64,000 bases of DNA from CADCVT01 sp036389155 (GTDB taxonomy: Bacteria > Actinomycetota > Thermoleophilia > Solirubrobacterales > Solirubrobacteraceae). The stretch's first letter is position 1. Each line of letters starts with the position of its first letter. The translations under genes were made by a program, and so were the position numbers. The stretch covers positions 62,001 through 126,000 of the forward strand of contig DASVQN010000056.1 in NCBI GenBank assembly GCA_036389155.1, given 5' to 3'. Shown one piece after another: positions 48,953 to 56,961 of this stretch. The notes under the pieces are model-generated. The model ran no database searches. It saw nothing but the letters and a program-made list of their open reading frames with translations, and was not told the origin of the DNA.

Positions 48953-51877
48953 ATGGCAGCCACCCCGCAGACCGCACTCATCAACGACAGCGCCGCCGAT
49001 CAGGCGCTGACGGTGCGCAGGCTGTTCACGCAGCCGGGGGTGGATGCGCTCGACACCGTCGAGTGGGAGATCCGCGACGCGCGCATCGGTCACGGCGACC
49101 GGATCGCGTTCGAGCAGACCGACGTCGAGTTCCCGAAGTCGTGGTCGCAGAACGCGACGAACATCGTCGCCCAGAAGTACTTCCGCGGGCAGATCGGGTC
49201 CCCCGCGCGCGAGCGCAGCGTCAAGCAGATGATCGGCCGCGTCGCCGGCACGATCGCCGACTGGGGGCGCCAGCGCGGCTACTTCGCGACGGTCGACGAC
49301 GGCGACGCCTTCGAGGCCGAGCTGACGTACATCCTGCTCCACCAGATGGCGGCCTTCAACTCCCCGGTGTGGTTCAACGTCGGGTTCGAGGAGTCCCCGC
49401 AGTGCAGCGCCTGCTTCATCCTCTCGGTCGAGGACAACATGGACTCGATCCTGGGCTGGAACACCAAGGAGGGGAAGATCTTCCGCGGCGGCTCCGGCTC
49501 GGGCATCAACCTGTCGCGCATCCGCGGGTCGATGGAGCCGCTGGCCAAGGGCGGCACGGCGTCGGGCCCGGTGTCGTTCATGCGCGGCGCCGACTCGTGG
49601 GCGGGCACGATCAAGTCCGGTGGCAAGACGCGGCGGGCGGCGAAGATGGTCGTCCTCGACGTCGACCATCCGGACATCCGCGACTTCATCTGGTGCAAGG
49701 CGCGCGAGGAGGACAAGGCGCTCGCGCTGGCCAAGGCCGGCTTCGACATGTCGATCGACGGCGACGGGTTCTTCTCGATCCAGTACCAGAACGCGAACAA
49801 CTCGGTGCGCGTCACGGAGGAGTTCATGCGCGCCGTCGAGGAGGACGCGGAGTGGGAGCTCACCGCCCGCACCGACGGCCGCGTCATCGAGACGGTCCGC
49901 GCGCGTGACCTCATGAACGACATCGCCGAGGCGGCGTGGCGCTGCGCCGACCCCGGCGTCCAGTACGACACGACGATCAACCAGTGGCACACGTGCCCGA
50001 ACAGCGGGCGCATCAACGCGTCGAACCCGTGCTCGGAGTACATGCACGTCGACGACTCGGCGTGCAACCTGGCCTCGATCAACCTCATGAAGTTCCGCCG
50101 GGCGGACGGCACGTTCGACGTCGAGACGTTCGAGCACGTCGTCGACGTGATGTTCCTCGCGCAGGAGATCGTCGTCGGCCCGTCGAGCTACCCGACGGAG
50201 GAGATCGCGGTCAACGCGCGCGCCTTCCGCCAGCTCGGGCTCGGCTACGCGAACCTCGGCGCGTTCCTGATGTCGAACGGGATGCCGTACGACTCGGACG
50301 CCGGCCGCGGCACCGCCGCCGCGATCACCGCGCTGATGACGGGCCGCGCGTACCTCGGGTCCGCGCGGGTGGCCGGTGCGCTCGGGCCGTACGAGCGCTA
50401 CGCCGAGAACCGCGACGCGCACAACGGCGTGATGCGGATGCACCGCGACGCCTCGTACGCGATCCCGGACTCGACGTGCACCGACACGCCGCTGCTCGAG
50501 GCCGCGCGCAAGACGTGGGACCAGGCCGTCACCGCCGGCGAGGCCTACGGCTACCGCAACGCGCAGGCGACGGTGCTCGCGCCCACGGGCACGATCTCGT
50601 TCCTGATGGACTGCGACACGACCGGCGTCGAGCCGGACTTCTCGCTCGTCAAGTTCAAGGAGCTCGTCGGCGGCGGTACGATGACCATCGTCAACCGCAC
50701 CGTGCCGCTCGCGCTGCAGACGCTCGGCTACACCGACGAGCAGGTCGAGGCGATCGAGCGCCACATCAACGAGGCGGGCACGATCGTGGGGGCGCCGGGT
50801 CTCCTCGACGACCACCTGCCGGTGTTCGACGTGGCGGTCGGCGAGCGGGCGATCTCGCACATGGGCCACATCAAGATGATGGGCGCGGTCCAGCCGTTCA
50901 TCTCGGGCGCGATCTCCAAGACGGTGAACATGCCGCAGACCACCACGGTCGGCGACATCGCGGACGCCTACACGCAGGCCTGGCAGCTCGGCGTCAAGGC
51001 GCTGGCCATCTACCGCGACGGGTCGAAGACCGCGCAGGCGCTGCGGACCGAGGCGCAGGACGAGGCGGGCGAGCCCGCCAAGCCCGGCGCCGCCTTCACG
51101 CAGGCCGACATCGACGCCGCGGTGGCCGACGCGCTGGCCGGCGTCAAGGCCGAGATCGGGCCGGTCCGCCGCCGGATGCCGCGCGAGCGCCAGTCGATCA
51201 CGCACAAGTTCTCGATCGGCGGGCACGAGGGCTACATCACGGCCGGCATGTACGAGGACGGCAGCGTCGGGGAGATCTTCCTCACCGACATCGGCAAGGA
51301 GGGCTCGACCCTCCGCGGCCTGCTCAACTCGTACGCCACGGCGATCTCGATCGCCCTGCAGTACGGGGTGCCGCTCGAGACGCTGGTGCAGAAGTTCGCG
51401 TACATGCGTTTCGAGCCGGAGGGGATCACGCAGAACCCGGAGATCCCGTTCGCCAAGTCGATGCCCGACTACATCATGCGCTGGCTGGCGTCGCGGTTCC
51501 TCGACGTCGACGCGCAGGAGGAACTCGGGATCCTGACCCAGGAGGTCCGCGCGCGGAAGACGGCGCAGGAGGCGGCGACGTCGCTGAGCTCCGACAGCGC
51601 GGGCCCGGCGAACGGCGGGGGGAACGGCGGCAACGGTGGGAACGGCGGCGCGAAGCCGGCGGCCTCGGCGCCGGCGACCCAGCCGACGGCCGCGCCCTCC
51701 AGCGGCGACGCCCCGCAGCCGGCGGCGACCGCGTTCACCGAGACCCCGCCGGTGGTCCCGGCCCGCCTCGCGGGCCTCGACCTCGGCCCGGCGTGCCAGC
51801 AGTGCGGCGGGATGATGCAGCGCACCGGCTCGTGCTACACGTGCTCGAGCTGCGGCTTCAACACCGGCTGCGGCTAG
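48953..51877 (+). CDS. nrdJ: Adenosylcobalamin-dependent ribonucleoside-diphosphate reductase
   Basis: The 974-residue enzyme has the class II reductase layout. CSACFILSVEDNMDSILGW and GGSGSGINLSRIRGS line the N-terminal barrel, the active-site NPCSEYMHVDDSACNLASIN holds the catalytic Asn/Cys/Glu, and LAPTGTISFLMDCDTTGVEP is the finger region. A Gly/Asn-rich linker and a C-terminal Cys-rich tail (CQQCGGMMQRTGSCYTCSSC) follow, which shuttle electrons to the active site. It makes deoxyribonucleotides using cobalamin instead of a radical beta subunit. ATG 48953 has AAGGAGGAG about ten bases upstream. No separate nrdB is nearby. Confidence 0.94.
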   Translation: MAATPQTALINDSAADQALTVRRLFTQPGVDALDTVEWEIRDARIGHGDRIAFEQTDVEFPKSWSQNATNIVAQKYFRGQIGSPARERSVKQMIGRVAGTIADWGRQRGYFATVDDGDAFEAELTYILLHQMAAFNSPVWFNVGFEESPQCSACFILSVEDNMDSILGWNTKEGKIFRGGSGSGINLSRIRGSMEPLAKGGTASGPVSFMRGADSWAGTIKSGGKTRRAAKMVVLDVDHPDIRDFIWCKAREEDKALALAKAGFDMSIDGDGFFSIQYQNANNSVRVTEEFMRAVEEDAEWELTARTDGRVIETVRARDLMNDIAEAAWRCADPGVQYDTTINQWHTCPNSGRINASNPCSEYMHVDDSACNLASINLMKFRRADGTFDVETFEHVVDVMFLAQEIVVGPSSYPTEEIAVNARAFRQLGLGYANLGAFLMSNGMPYDSDAGRGTAAAITALMTGRAYLGSARVAGALGPYERYAENRDAHNGVMRMHRDASYAIPDSTCTDTPLLEAARKTWDQAVTAGEAYGYRNAQATVLAPTGTISFLMDCDTTGVEPDFSLVKFKELVGGGTMTIVNRTVPLALQTLGYTDEQVEAIERHINEAGTIVGAPGLLDDHLPVFDVAVGERAISHMGHIKMMGAVQPFISGAISKTVNMPQTTTVGDIADAYTQAWQLGVKALAIYRDGSKTAQALRTEAQDEAGEPAKPGAAFTQADIDAAVADALAGVKAEIGPVRRRMPRERQSITHKFSIGGHEGYITAGMYEDGSVGEIFLTDIGKEGSTLRGLLNSYATAISIALQYGVPLETLVQKFAYMRFEPEGITQNPEIPFAKSMPDYIMRWLASRFLDVDAQEELGILTQEVRARKTAQEAATSLSSDSAGPANGGGNGGNGGNGGAKPAASAPATQPTAAPSSGDAPQPAATAFTETPPVVPARLAGLDLGPACQQCGGMMQRTGSCYTCSSCGFNTGCG

Positions 51878-51889
51878 CCGCGAAGCCGC

Positions 51890-51964
51890 GGGGGCGCGAC
51901 GCCGAGGCGTCCCGCCCCCTCCGCGGCGACGAAGCTGGACCAAGGGGCGCCGCGAGGCGCCCCT
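51890..51964. terminator. Two tandem hairpins after nrdJ
   Basis: The first hairpin (51890-51919) pairs GGGGGCG with CGCCCCC and then GACGC with GCGTC around a CGAG loop. The second (51943-51964) pairs AGGGGCGCC with GGCGCCCCT around a GCGA tetraloop and is followed by CGTCGTT. They lie between nrdJ and the convergent anti-sigma gene and probably terminate both. Confidence 0.72.
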
Positions 51965-52012
51965 CGTCGTTGAAAGGGAGCGGCTCGGCTCGGCGCGCGG
52001 CGCCCTCGTCGT

Positions 52013-52282
52013 TCAGGGGGTGTCGCCGCCGCCGCGCCGGGCGCGCCAGTCGCGGAAGGCGGCGAGCAGCTCGTCGCGGGCGTGCCGCGGGACGTCCTCC
52101 TCGCGCAGGCGGCCGGCGGCGTCGATCGTCGCCCGCATCTGGGTCAGGTACGCCTGGCAGCCGGGGCACATGGCGATGTGCGCCTCGAAGCGGCCGCGGT
52201 CCGGAGCCGGGAGGGCGCCCTCGACGTAGTCGGTGACGAGCTCGACGAGCTCCTGACAGGTCATCGTGCCGAGGGACGTCAT
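52013..52282 (-). CDS. zf-HC2 anti-sigma factor
   Basis: The 89-residue protein has the anti-sigma zinc signature HIAMCPGC (H35, C39, C42) with an upstream Cys (MTCQELVELV), then a helical tail without a transmembrane segment. It is a soluble zinc-binding anti-sigma of the ZAS type. It starts four bases after the ECF sigma gene stop on the same strand, so the two form the standard pair: this protein holds the sigma factor inactive until a signal, often oxidative, changes it. Confidence 0.88.
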   Translation of the reverse strand: MTSLGTMTCQELVELVTDYVEGALPAPDRGRFEAHIAMCPGCQAYLTQMRATIDAAGRLREEDVPRHARDELLAAFRDWRARRGGGDTP

Positions 52283-52286
52283 GGCG

Positions 52287-52940
52287 TCATGCCGCCGCCT
52301 CCGCCGCGGCGTAGTGGCTCTCGAGCTCGGCGCGCACCTTCGCGCGGCCTCGGTGCAGCAGGACCCTCTGGTTGCCCTCGCTCACGCCGAGCGCGCTACC
52401 CGCCTCCTCGGCGGTCAAGCCGAGGACGTCGCGCAGGACGACCGCGTCGCGCTGGCGCTGGGGCAGCGCCTTGATCGCGTCGCCGATCACGCGCACGCCC
52501 TCGGCGGACTCCAGGCGCGCCTGCGGGTCGGACCACTCGGCGGGCGGCGCCGCCCACCAGCCGGGCCGCTCGTCGCGGCGTCCCTGGAAGCGATCGGGGT
52601 CGACGGCGGGCTCGCCCCTGCGCTCCGACAGGCGCTCGCCCAGCGACGCGAACGGCAGCGTGCGCCGCTCGCGCTTGCCGACGGTCCGCGCGCGGTTGAG
52701 CAGGATGCTGAACACCCACCCGCGCAGCGACGACCGGGCCTCGAAGCGGTCGATGCCGTTGAGGACGGCGATCCACGTCTCCTGCACGACCTCCTCGGCG
52801 ACCGCCTGCGACGGGACGTACATGCGCGCGACCCGCAGCATCGCCGGCCCCCACGCGTCGACGATCTCCATGAACGCCGCCTCGTCGCCGCGCCGCAGGC
52901 GGGCGACCAGCGCGGCGTCGTCGTCGGGCTCGGGCGCCAT
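52287..52940 (-). CDS. ECF-type sigma-70 factor
   Basis: This 217-residue sigma factor has region 2 (LRVARMYVPSQAVAEEVVQE, TWIAVLNGIDRFEARSSLRG, WVFSILLNRARTVGKRERR) and region 4 (LPQRQRDAVVLRDVLGLTAE, then GVSEGNQRVLLHRGRAKVRA) with a longer linker than usual (about 50 residues, WWAAPPAEWSDPQ). The anti-sigma gene follows immediately. It probably controls an envelope or oxidative-stress regulon including its own operon. It is a second ECF factor in this window, unlike the SnoaL-fused one at 2449. Confidence 0.93.
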   Translation of the reverse strand: MAPEPDDDAALVARLRRGDEAAFMEIVDAWGPAMLRVARMYVPSQAVAEEVVQETWIAVLNGIDRFEARSSLRGWVFSILLNRARTVGKRERRTLPFASLGERLSERRGEPAVDPDRFQGRRDERPGWWAAPPAEWSDPQARLESAEGVRVIGDAIKALPQRQRDAVVLRDVLGLTAEEAGSALGVSEGNQRVLLHRGRAKVRAELESHYAAAEAAA

Positions 52941-53248
52941 GGCGCCACCGTACAGCGGACGCCCGAGCGACCGGGGAGCGCGCGTGCGCAGGGCGCCTCC
53001 CGCTCCGCCCGGGCCGTCCCGCGTTGCGCGCCGCGTCCGGTTGGGCTGGTGACGTCACACCCCTGCGCGGCGCGCGGCGAGTGTGACGTTATAGCCGCAG
53101 GAAGCCTCCCACGACGAGATCGCTCAAGCGCGCGAGGCGAGCAGCGCGTGCGCAGCGTCACGGATGGGTGGGGGGTTGACCCGATGGGCGGAGGAGTCCT
53201 GGAGCGCGAGTCTTTCCGCACACCGAAAGACGCCCGAGAGGACCTCCC
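52941..53248. other. Intergenic region between sigma operon and small-gene cluster
   Basis: This 308-base divergent region should contain the sigma-operon promoter and the promoter of the gene at 53249. A TATAGC-like -10 is visible near 53091. I see no stable repeats or RNA structures, and no short gene with a good ribosome site. Confidence 0.4.
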
Positions 53249-53563
53249 ATGTTGCACGGATACGCCTACAAGATGCGCATAGCGACCCTCGAGGACGCCC
53301 CGTACGTCCGCCGCGTGGTCGAGCTCGACAGCGCGCGGCCGATGAGCGGCCGGCTGCTGATCGGCGAGATCGACGGCGCCGTCGCCGCCGTCATGTCGCT
53401 CGACGACGGCCGCGTCGCCGCCGACCCGTTCCAGAGGACCAGCTCGCTGGTCGTCCACATGCGCAGCCGCGCCCAGGCCACGCACGCCTACGAGCGCACG
53501 CCGTCGCTGCGCGAGCGGCTCCTGGCCGGCGTCCGGATCCCCGCGCGCAGCGCGGCGGCGTGA
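53249..53563 (+). CDS. Small GNAT-like fragment/hypothetical protein
   Basis: The 104-residue product reads YAYKMRIATLEDAPYVRRVV, ELDSARPMSGRLLIGEIDGA, VAAVMSLDDGRVAADPFQRT. This is the first half of a GNAT-like fold (alpha/beta start and central strands) without the acetyl-CoA-binding second half. Similar short proteins are common in this lineage and do not look truncated by accident. It may act as a ligand-binding domain. The N-terminal ATG has GAGAGGACC upstream. Confidence 0.62.
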   Translation: MLHGYAYKMRIATLEDAPYVRRVVELDSARPMSGRLLIGEIDGAVAAVMSLDDGRVAADPFQRTSSLVVHMRSRAQATHAYERTPSLRERLLAGVRIPARSAAA

Positions 53564-53571
53564 CGGAGGCC

Positions 53572-53748
53572 ATGCACCCCTCGTCGACGTACCTCTTGAG
53601 CGCCGGCAGCATCGACCGGTCGGTCGTGCTTCGACCGGCGACCACGCGGGGCGGCCGGCGTGAGCACCAGCCGCCCCGCGGGCGCCGCCCGCGGCCTCGC
53701 CGCCCGGTGCGCGCCCGCCGCGCCGTCCGCGACATCGCGACGGCCTGA
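53572..53748 (+). CDS. Possible 58-residue small protein
   Basis: The ATG at 53572 is preceded by ACGGAGG, three bases before it. The product starts MHPSSTYLLSAGSIDRSVVL and becomes Arg/Pro-rich. It lies eight bases after the GNAT-like gene, so it could be co-translated. The MHP... start recalls other small basic proteins with an (M/V)(H/D)P opening in this window (5585 and 18306). Evidence is weak; only the ribosome site and spacing support it. Confidence 0.3.
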   Translation: MHPSSTYLLSAGSIDRSVVLRPATTRGGRREHQPPRGRRPRPRRPVRARRAVRDIATA

Positions 53749-53810
53749 CCGCCCCGGCCGCGCCGCCTCCCGAACGGGGGCGGCGTGGCCGCGGCGAGTA
53801 CGCTCGAAGC

Positions 53811-54125
53811 ATGAAGCCCCTCAGTGAAGGCCAGCTCGTGACCGTCGCCGACGGGGACACCCGCGTCGACGGGATCGTCTTCCACGTCGAGAGCTTCCTG
53901 AAGGCCGAGGTCGCCGTGCCCGACGGCGACGGCGCCGCGTTCCGGACCGTGCACCGCAAGGACCTCAGCGAGCGGACCGAGGCCGGCGAGCACGACGAGA
54001 CGCTCCGCAAGCTGATCCGCCGCACGCCGTCCGGCGCGCGCAGCGGCGGCGGCGGAGGGGGCGGCGCCGGCCGCGGCAGCCGCGGACACTCCCGCGGAGC
54101 CGACCACCGGTCCACCGGCCGGTAG
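53811..54125 (+). CDS. Small hypothetical protein with Gly/Arg tail
   Basis: The 104-residue protein has an SH3-like beta-rich N-domain (LSEGQLVTVADGDTRVDGIV, FHVESFLKAEVAVPDGDGAA, FRTVHRKDLSERTE) and a Gly/Arg-rich low-complexity tail of about 30 residues, a pattern often linked to nucleic-acid binding. No family recognised. It follows the small-gene cluster on the same strand with its own start at ATG 53811. Confidence 0.58.
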   Translation: MKPLSEGQLVTVADGDTRVDGIVFHVESFLKAEVAVPDGDGAAFRTVHRKDLSERTEAGEHDETLRKLIRRTPSGARSGGGGGGGAGRGSRGHSRGADHRSTGR

Positions 54126-54307
54126 TCGCGGAGGCGCGAGGGGGCCGGCCGGAGGCGCGAGGAGGGAAGCGAGGCGCGCGCCGGGCATCTCGGGATCGGG
54201 ACCCAGGTCCGTGGGGAGCGGGAGGTGGCGCGGTGGGAGCATGGACCCACCATCCCGCGCGCGGGGCCCCCGGCCTCCGCCCATGTCCGCTCACCCGCTG
54301 CGGGTTT

Positions 54308-54790
54308 CTACGCGCCCCGCGAGGACGCCATGAAGGCGTCGAGCCGCCCGCGCGCCTTCCGCGTCACGAGGGCGTGGCCGAGCGGGTTCGTCCCCATGAC
54401 GAACGCCGCCGGCCCGAGCGCCTGCCGCGACCACGCCCAAAACGAGAAGCGGTCGCGGTGCTCGACGACCAGCCCGTCGCGGAAGCGGAACGTCGCGTCG
54501 ATCTCGTTGACGACGGGGCGGCCGGTCGCCGTGAACGTGTACCGCGCCGTCCAGTGCGCGGACCCGTGCTCGTCGTCGGCCGCGACGTCCCGCGCCTTCA
54601 CGGACAGGTCCGTCGCCTGCCCGGTGAGCATCGTCCACATCGCGCGGACCTGGTCCGCGTCGAGCTCCCCGAACGCGGGGTCCGAGAACCTCGCGTCCGG
54701 CGCGTAGAGCGCGTTCATCGTCGCGGCGTCGCCCGCGTCGAACGCCCGGTAGAAGCGCTCGATCGCGGCCGCGTTCGGGTGCGCCGCCAT
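54308..54790 (-). CDS. SnoaL/NTF2-like nuclear transport factor-fold protein
   Basis: The 160-residue protein starts MAAHPNAAAIERFYRAFDAG, then DAATMNALYAPDARFSDPAF and EIDATFRFRDGLVVEHRDRF, followed by FWAWSRQALGP. This is the SnoaL-like/ketosteroid-isomerase fold (DUF1486/nuclear transport factor 2-like). It probably binds or isomerises a small molecule. Its ATG shares one base (TGATG) with the calcium-repeat gene upstream, so they are co-transcribed. The longer in-frame extension upstream is Arg-rich noise. Confidence 0.84.
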   Translation of the reverse strand: MAAHPNAAAIERFYRAFDAGDAATMNALYAPDARFSDPAFGELDADQVRAMWTMLTGQATDLSVKARDVAADDEHGSAHWTARYTFTATGRPVVNEIDATFRFRDGLVVEHRDRFSFWAWSRQALGPAAFVMGTNPLGHALVTRKARGRLDAFMASSRGA

Positions 54791-55431
54791 CAGCGCGTCG
54801 GCGAGCCGCCCTGGCCCGGGCTCGCGCCCGTCGACTGCCGCTCGCAGTGCTTGATCTTGTAGCGCTTCTTGTAGCGCCGGCTCGTGTAAAGGATGTCGTT
54901 GCCGGGGCCGCAGTCGATCCGCCCGCGCCCGTAGCGCGCCTTGACGAAGTCGTTGCCCGGCCCCGCCTTGATGACGTTCTTGCCCTTGCTGCCGTAGATG
55001 AAGTCGCGCCCCGAGCCGCCGGTCAGCTTGTCGACCTGGCCCGGCGGGTTGCTGGGGTTGTAGTCGCCCCAGATCACGTCGCCTTCGGCGCCGCCGTAGA
55101 TCGTGTCGTTGTTGTCCCCGCCCAGCAGCTCGTTGTGGACGTGCATGTCCTTCACGCACAGCCCGCGCCCCTCCTTGCACTTCTCGAGGAAGCGCTTGCA
55201 CCCCCCGCCCGCGTGCTGGCCGTCGCAGCGGTACTTGCGGTCGGTGCCCTGGAACGGATCGTGCCCGACGCGGGCGTCGAGCGGGCGCCGGCTGTGGTTC
55301 GCGTTGATCAGCTTCATGCCGTTGATCCGCGGCCAGCCGTCCCCGCGCTGGTTCACCGCCGCGGGGGCGACGGCGAGGGCGAGAGTGAGGGAGGTGGCCG
55401 CCAGGACGACGACGGCGAGAAATCGGCGCAT
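54790..55431 (-). CDS. Secreted hemolysin-type calcium-binding-repeat protein
   Basis: The 213-residue product has a signal peptide (MRRFLAVVVLAATSLTLALA). A Cys-rich region follows (KYRCDGQHAGGGCKRFLEKC, then GRGLCVKD). Next come RTX-like nonapeptides: LLGGDNNDTIYGGAEGDVIW, GGSGRDFIYGSKGKN and GPGNDFVKARYGRGRIDCGP. It is exported and would fold on calcium binding. Related repeats occur in the protein at 59817. The role may be cell-surface adhesion or a secreted enzyme scaffold; no catalytic domain is visible. Confidence 0.78.
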   Translation of the reverse strand: MRRFLAVVVLAATSLTLALAVAPAAVNQRGDGWPRINGMKLINANHSRRPLDARVGHDPFQGTDRKYRCDGQHAGGGCKRFLEKCKEGRGLCVKDMHVHNELLGGDNNDTIYGGAEGDVIWGDYNPSNPPGQVDKLTGGSGRDFIYGSKGKNVIKAGPGNDFVKARYGRGRIDCGPGNDILYTSRRYKKRYKIKHCERQSTGASPGQGGSPTR

Positions 55432-55440
55432 CGGGCGACA

Positions 55441-55701
55441 CTAACGCCGCCGCGCGGCGCGTGCACGATGTCGCGCGCCGAGATGTCCTCCCGCCGCCGC
55501 GCTCGCGGCGGACAGCCCCAGTGAGAACGCGAGCCCGAGGCCGGGGTCGCCCGCCCCATCCGCGCGCCCGATCGCGCCGAGCAGCACCGTCAGCGACAGC
55601 GCGACGAAGACGGCCGCCGCGAACAGCGGGTTGCCGATCCACCACCCCACGACGAACGGCCCGACCCCGAACGCGACAATCCCGAGGAGGACGATCCCCA
55701 A
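55441..55701 (-). CDS. Small two-to-three-helix membrane protein
   Basis: The 86-residue product starts MGIVLLGIVAFGVGPFVVGW and continues NPLFAAAVFVALSLTVLLGA, two clear transmembrane helices, followed by a third weak hydrophobic stretch and a basic tail (ARHRARAARRR). It lies eight bases after the MlaE gene on the same strand and is likely the last gene of that operon. No family recognised; an accessory subunit is plausible. Confidence 0.6.
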   Translation of the reverse strand: MGIVLLGIVAFGVGPFVVGWWIGNPLFAAAVFVALSLTVLLGAIGRADGAGDPGLGLAFSLGLSAASAAAGGHLGARHRARAARRR

Positions 55702-55708
55702 GCCGCCG

Positions 55709-56503
55709 TCACCCGCCGATCGGCGCGCGCGGGTTCGCGCCCCAGAAGATCTGGGTCCCGAGCATCCCGATGAGGTGGACGAGGACGATGTTCAGCACCA
55801 TCGACTTGGCGGTGGCGGTCCCGACTCCGACGGGTCCTCCGCTGGCCGTGTACCCGTAGTAGCACCCGACGAGCACGATCGCGGTCGCCATCACCATGCC
55901 CTTCACGAGCGAGTACACGAAGTCGGGAGGGTTCTGGAACAGCCAGAAGATGAGGAAGTACCCGCCCGACGACACCTCCCCGATCTGCTGGACGACGGCG
56001 AGGTAGCTCGCGAAGAACCCAGCGCCGATCGCCGACATGTACACGAACGGCAGCACCATCCACGACGCGAGCAGGCGCGTCGCGCAGAGGAAGAGGATCG
56101 AGTCGATGCCCATCACCTCCAGCGCGTCGACCTCGTCGGAGATGCGCATCGACCCGATCTCCGCGACCAGTCCGGTGCCGACCTTCGCCGACATCATGTA
56201 GCCGAACGCGTACGGCACCAGCTCGCGCAGGTCGCACCACGCCGCGAACACGCCGGCGAAGGCGGGCGCGCCCTGCGCGCGCGTGAAGTACGCCCCCTCG
56301 ATGCCGCACTGCAGGCCGATGATGAAGACGAGGCCCCAGATGACGAGCGTCGAGCCGAGGATCAGGATCCCCGCCTGACGCAGCGCCTCGCCCAAGAACT
56401 TCAGGACGCGCAGGCCAACGACGTCCCGGATGACCCGGAACGCGAACTTCGCGATCTCCCCGAACCCCTGCAGCCACTGCCGCGGAGCCGGGGCGGTGCT
56501 CAC
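55709..56503 (-). CDS. MlaE/YrbE-family ABC transporter permease
   Basis: This 264-residue permease has the MlaE pattern: five or six hydrophobic helices, with SAKVGTGLVAEIGSMRISDE followed by VDALEVMGIDSILFL (the conserved EIGxMxxxxEVDALxxMG coupling motif). MlaE proteins move phospholipids or sterols together with an Mce substrate-binding protein and an MlaF ATPase, neither of which is seen nearby. GTG 56503 overlaps the zinc-ribbon gene stop by four bases. The gene is therefore part of a small operon with three tiny genes. Confidence 0.88.
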   Translation of the reverse strand: MSTAPAPRQWLQGFGEIAKFAFRVIRDVVGLRVLKFLGEALRQAGILILGSTLVIWGLVFIIGLQCGIEGAYFTRAQGAPAFAGVFAAWCDLRELVPYAFGYMMSAKVGTGLVAEIGSMRISDEVDALEVMGIDSILFLCATRLLASWMVLPFVYMSAIGAGFFASYLAVVQQIGEVSSGGYFLIFWLFQNPPDFVYSLVKGMVMATAIVLVGCYYGYTASGGPVGVGTATAKSMVLNIVLVHLIGMLGTQIFWGANPRAPIGG

Positions 56504-56664
56504 TGGAAGCGGTACCTGCAGGCTCGGCAGAGGCGGGCGCTGATCGAGACGCGGTCGCCGCACTGCGGGCAGCTGCGCGTCGGCCCGCCGCCGACGGCGA
56601 AGCCGGCGCCGCAGATCGACAGCGCGATCGCGACGACGGACACGTAGATGAAGGTCGGGTCCAT
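56500..56664 (-). CDS. Short membrane protein with zinc ribbon, 54 residues
   Basis: The product is one transmembrane helix (MDPTFIYVSVVAIALSICGA) followed by a compact zinc ribbon (CPQCGDRVSISARLCRACRY, with the CxxC...CxxC spacing). It starts one base after the preceding tiny gene's stop, and its own stop overlaps the MlaE start (GTGA). Such ribbon-and-helix microproteins may regulate or assemble the MlaE permease. The CxxC pairs are seen directly; the role is inference. Confidence 0.72.
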   Translation of the reverse strand: MDPTFIYVSVVAIALSICGAGFAVGGGPTRSCPQCGDRVSISARLCRACRYRFQ

Positions 56665-56665
56665 G

Positions 56666-56845
56666 TCAGGCCGCCGTTTCGATCGGCTCGGCGCGCACCC
56701 GCGCGGCCTCGAGCAGGGTGAGCAGCCCGAGCCATCCCGCGAAGACGTGCGCGTCGCCGGACTCGTCGACGAGCGAGCCCGCCAGGCCCGCGCCGCACGG
56801 GTGCAGCTCGAGGGAGAGGCGGAGAGGCTCGGGGTCGTGCTCCAT
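56666..56845 (-). CDS. 59-residue protein upstream of MlaE operon
   Basis: The ATG at 56845 gives MEHDPEPLRLSLELHPCGAG, then LAGSLVDESGDAHVFAGWLG, then LLTLLEAARVRAEPIETAA and a stop at 56666-56668. The pattern is a small beta-alpha fold with balanced composition, unlike the Arg-rich noise of false frames. It ends one base before the zinc-ribbon gene, in the same direction, so I consider it real and the first gene of the MlaE operon. No family recognised. Confidence 0.6.
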   Translation of the reverse strand: MEHDPEPLRLSLELHPCGAGLAGSLVDESGDAHVFAGWLGLLTLLEAARVRAEPIETAA

Positions 56846-56961
56846 GGCAGGCAGTGTCCCCGCGGGTGGGCCGCGCCGCCACGGGGGCGGACCCTGAACC
56901 CGACCCTGAACTTGCGCGCCACCCTGCCCTGAGGCCGGGTCGCTGTGGCAGCCTTGCGCGC

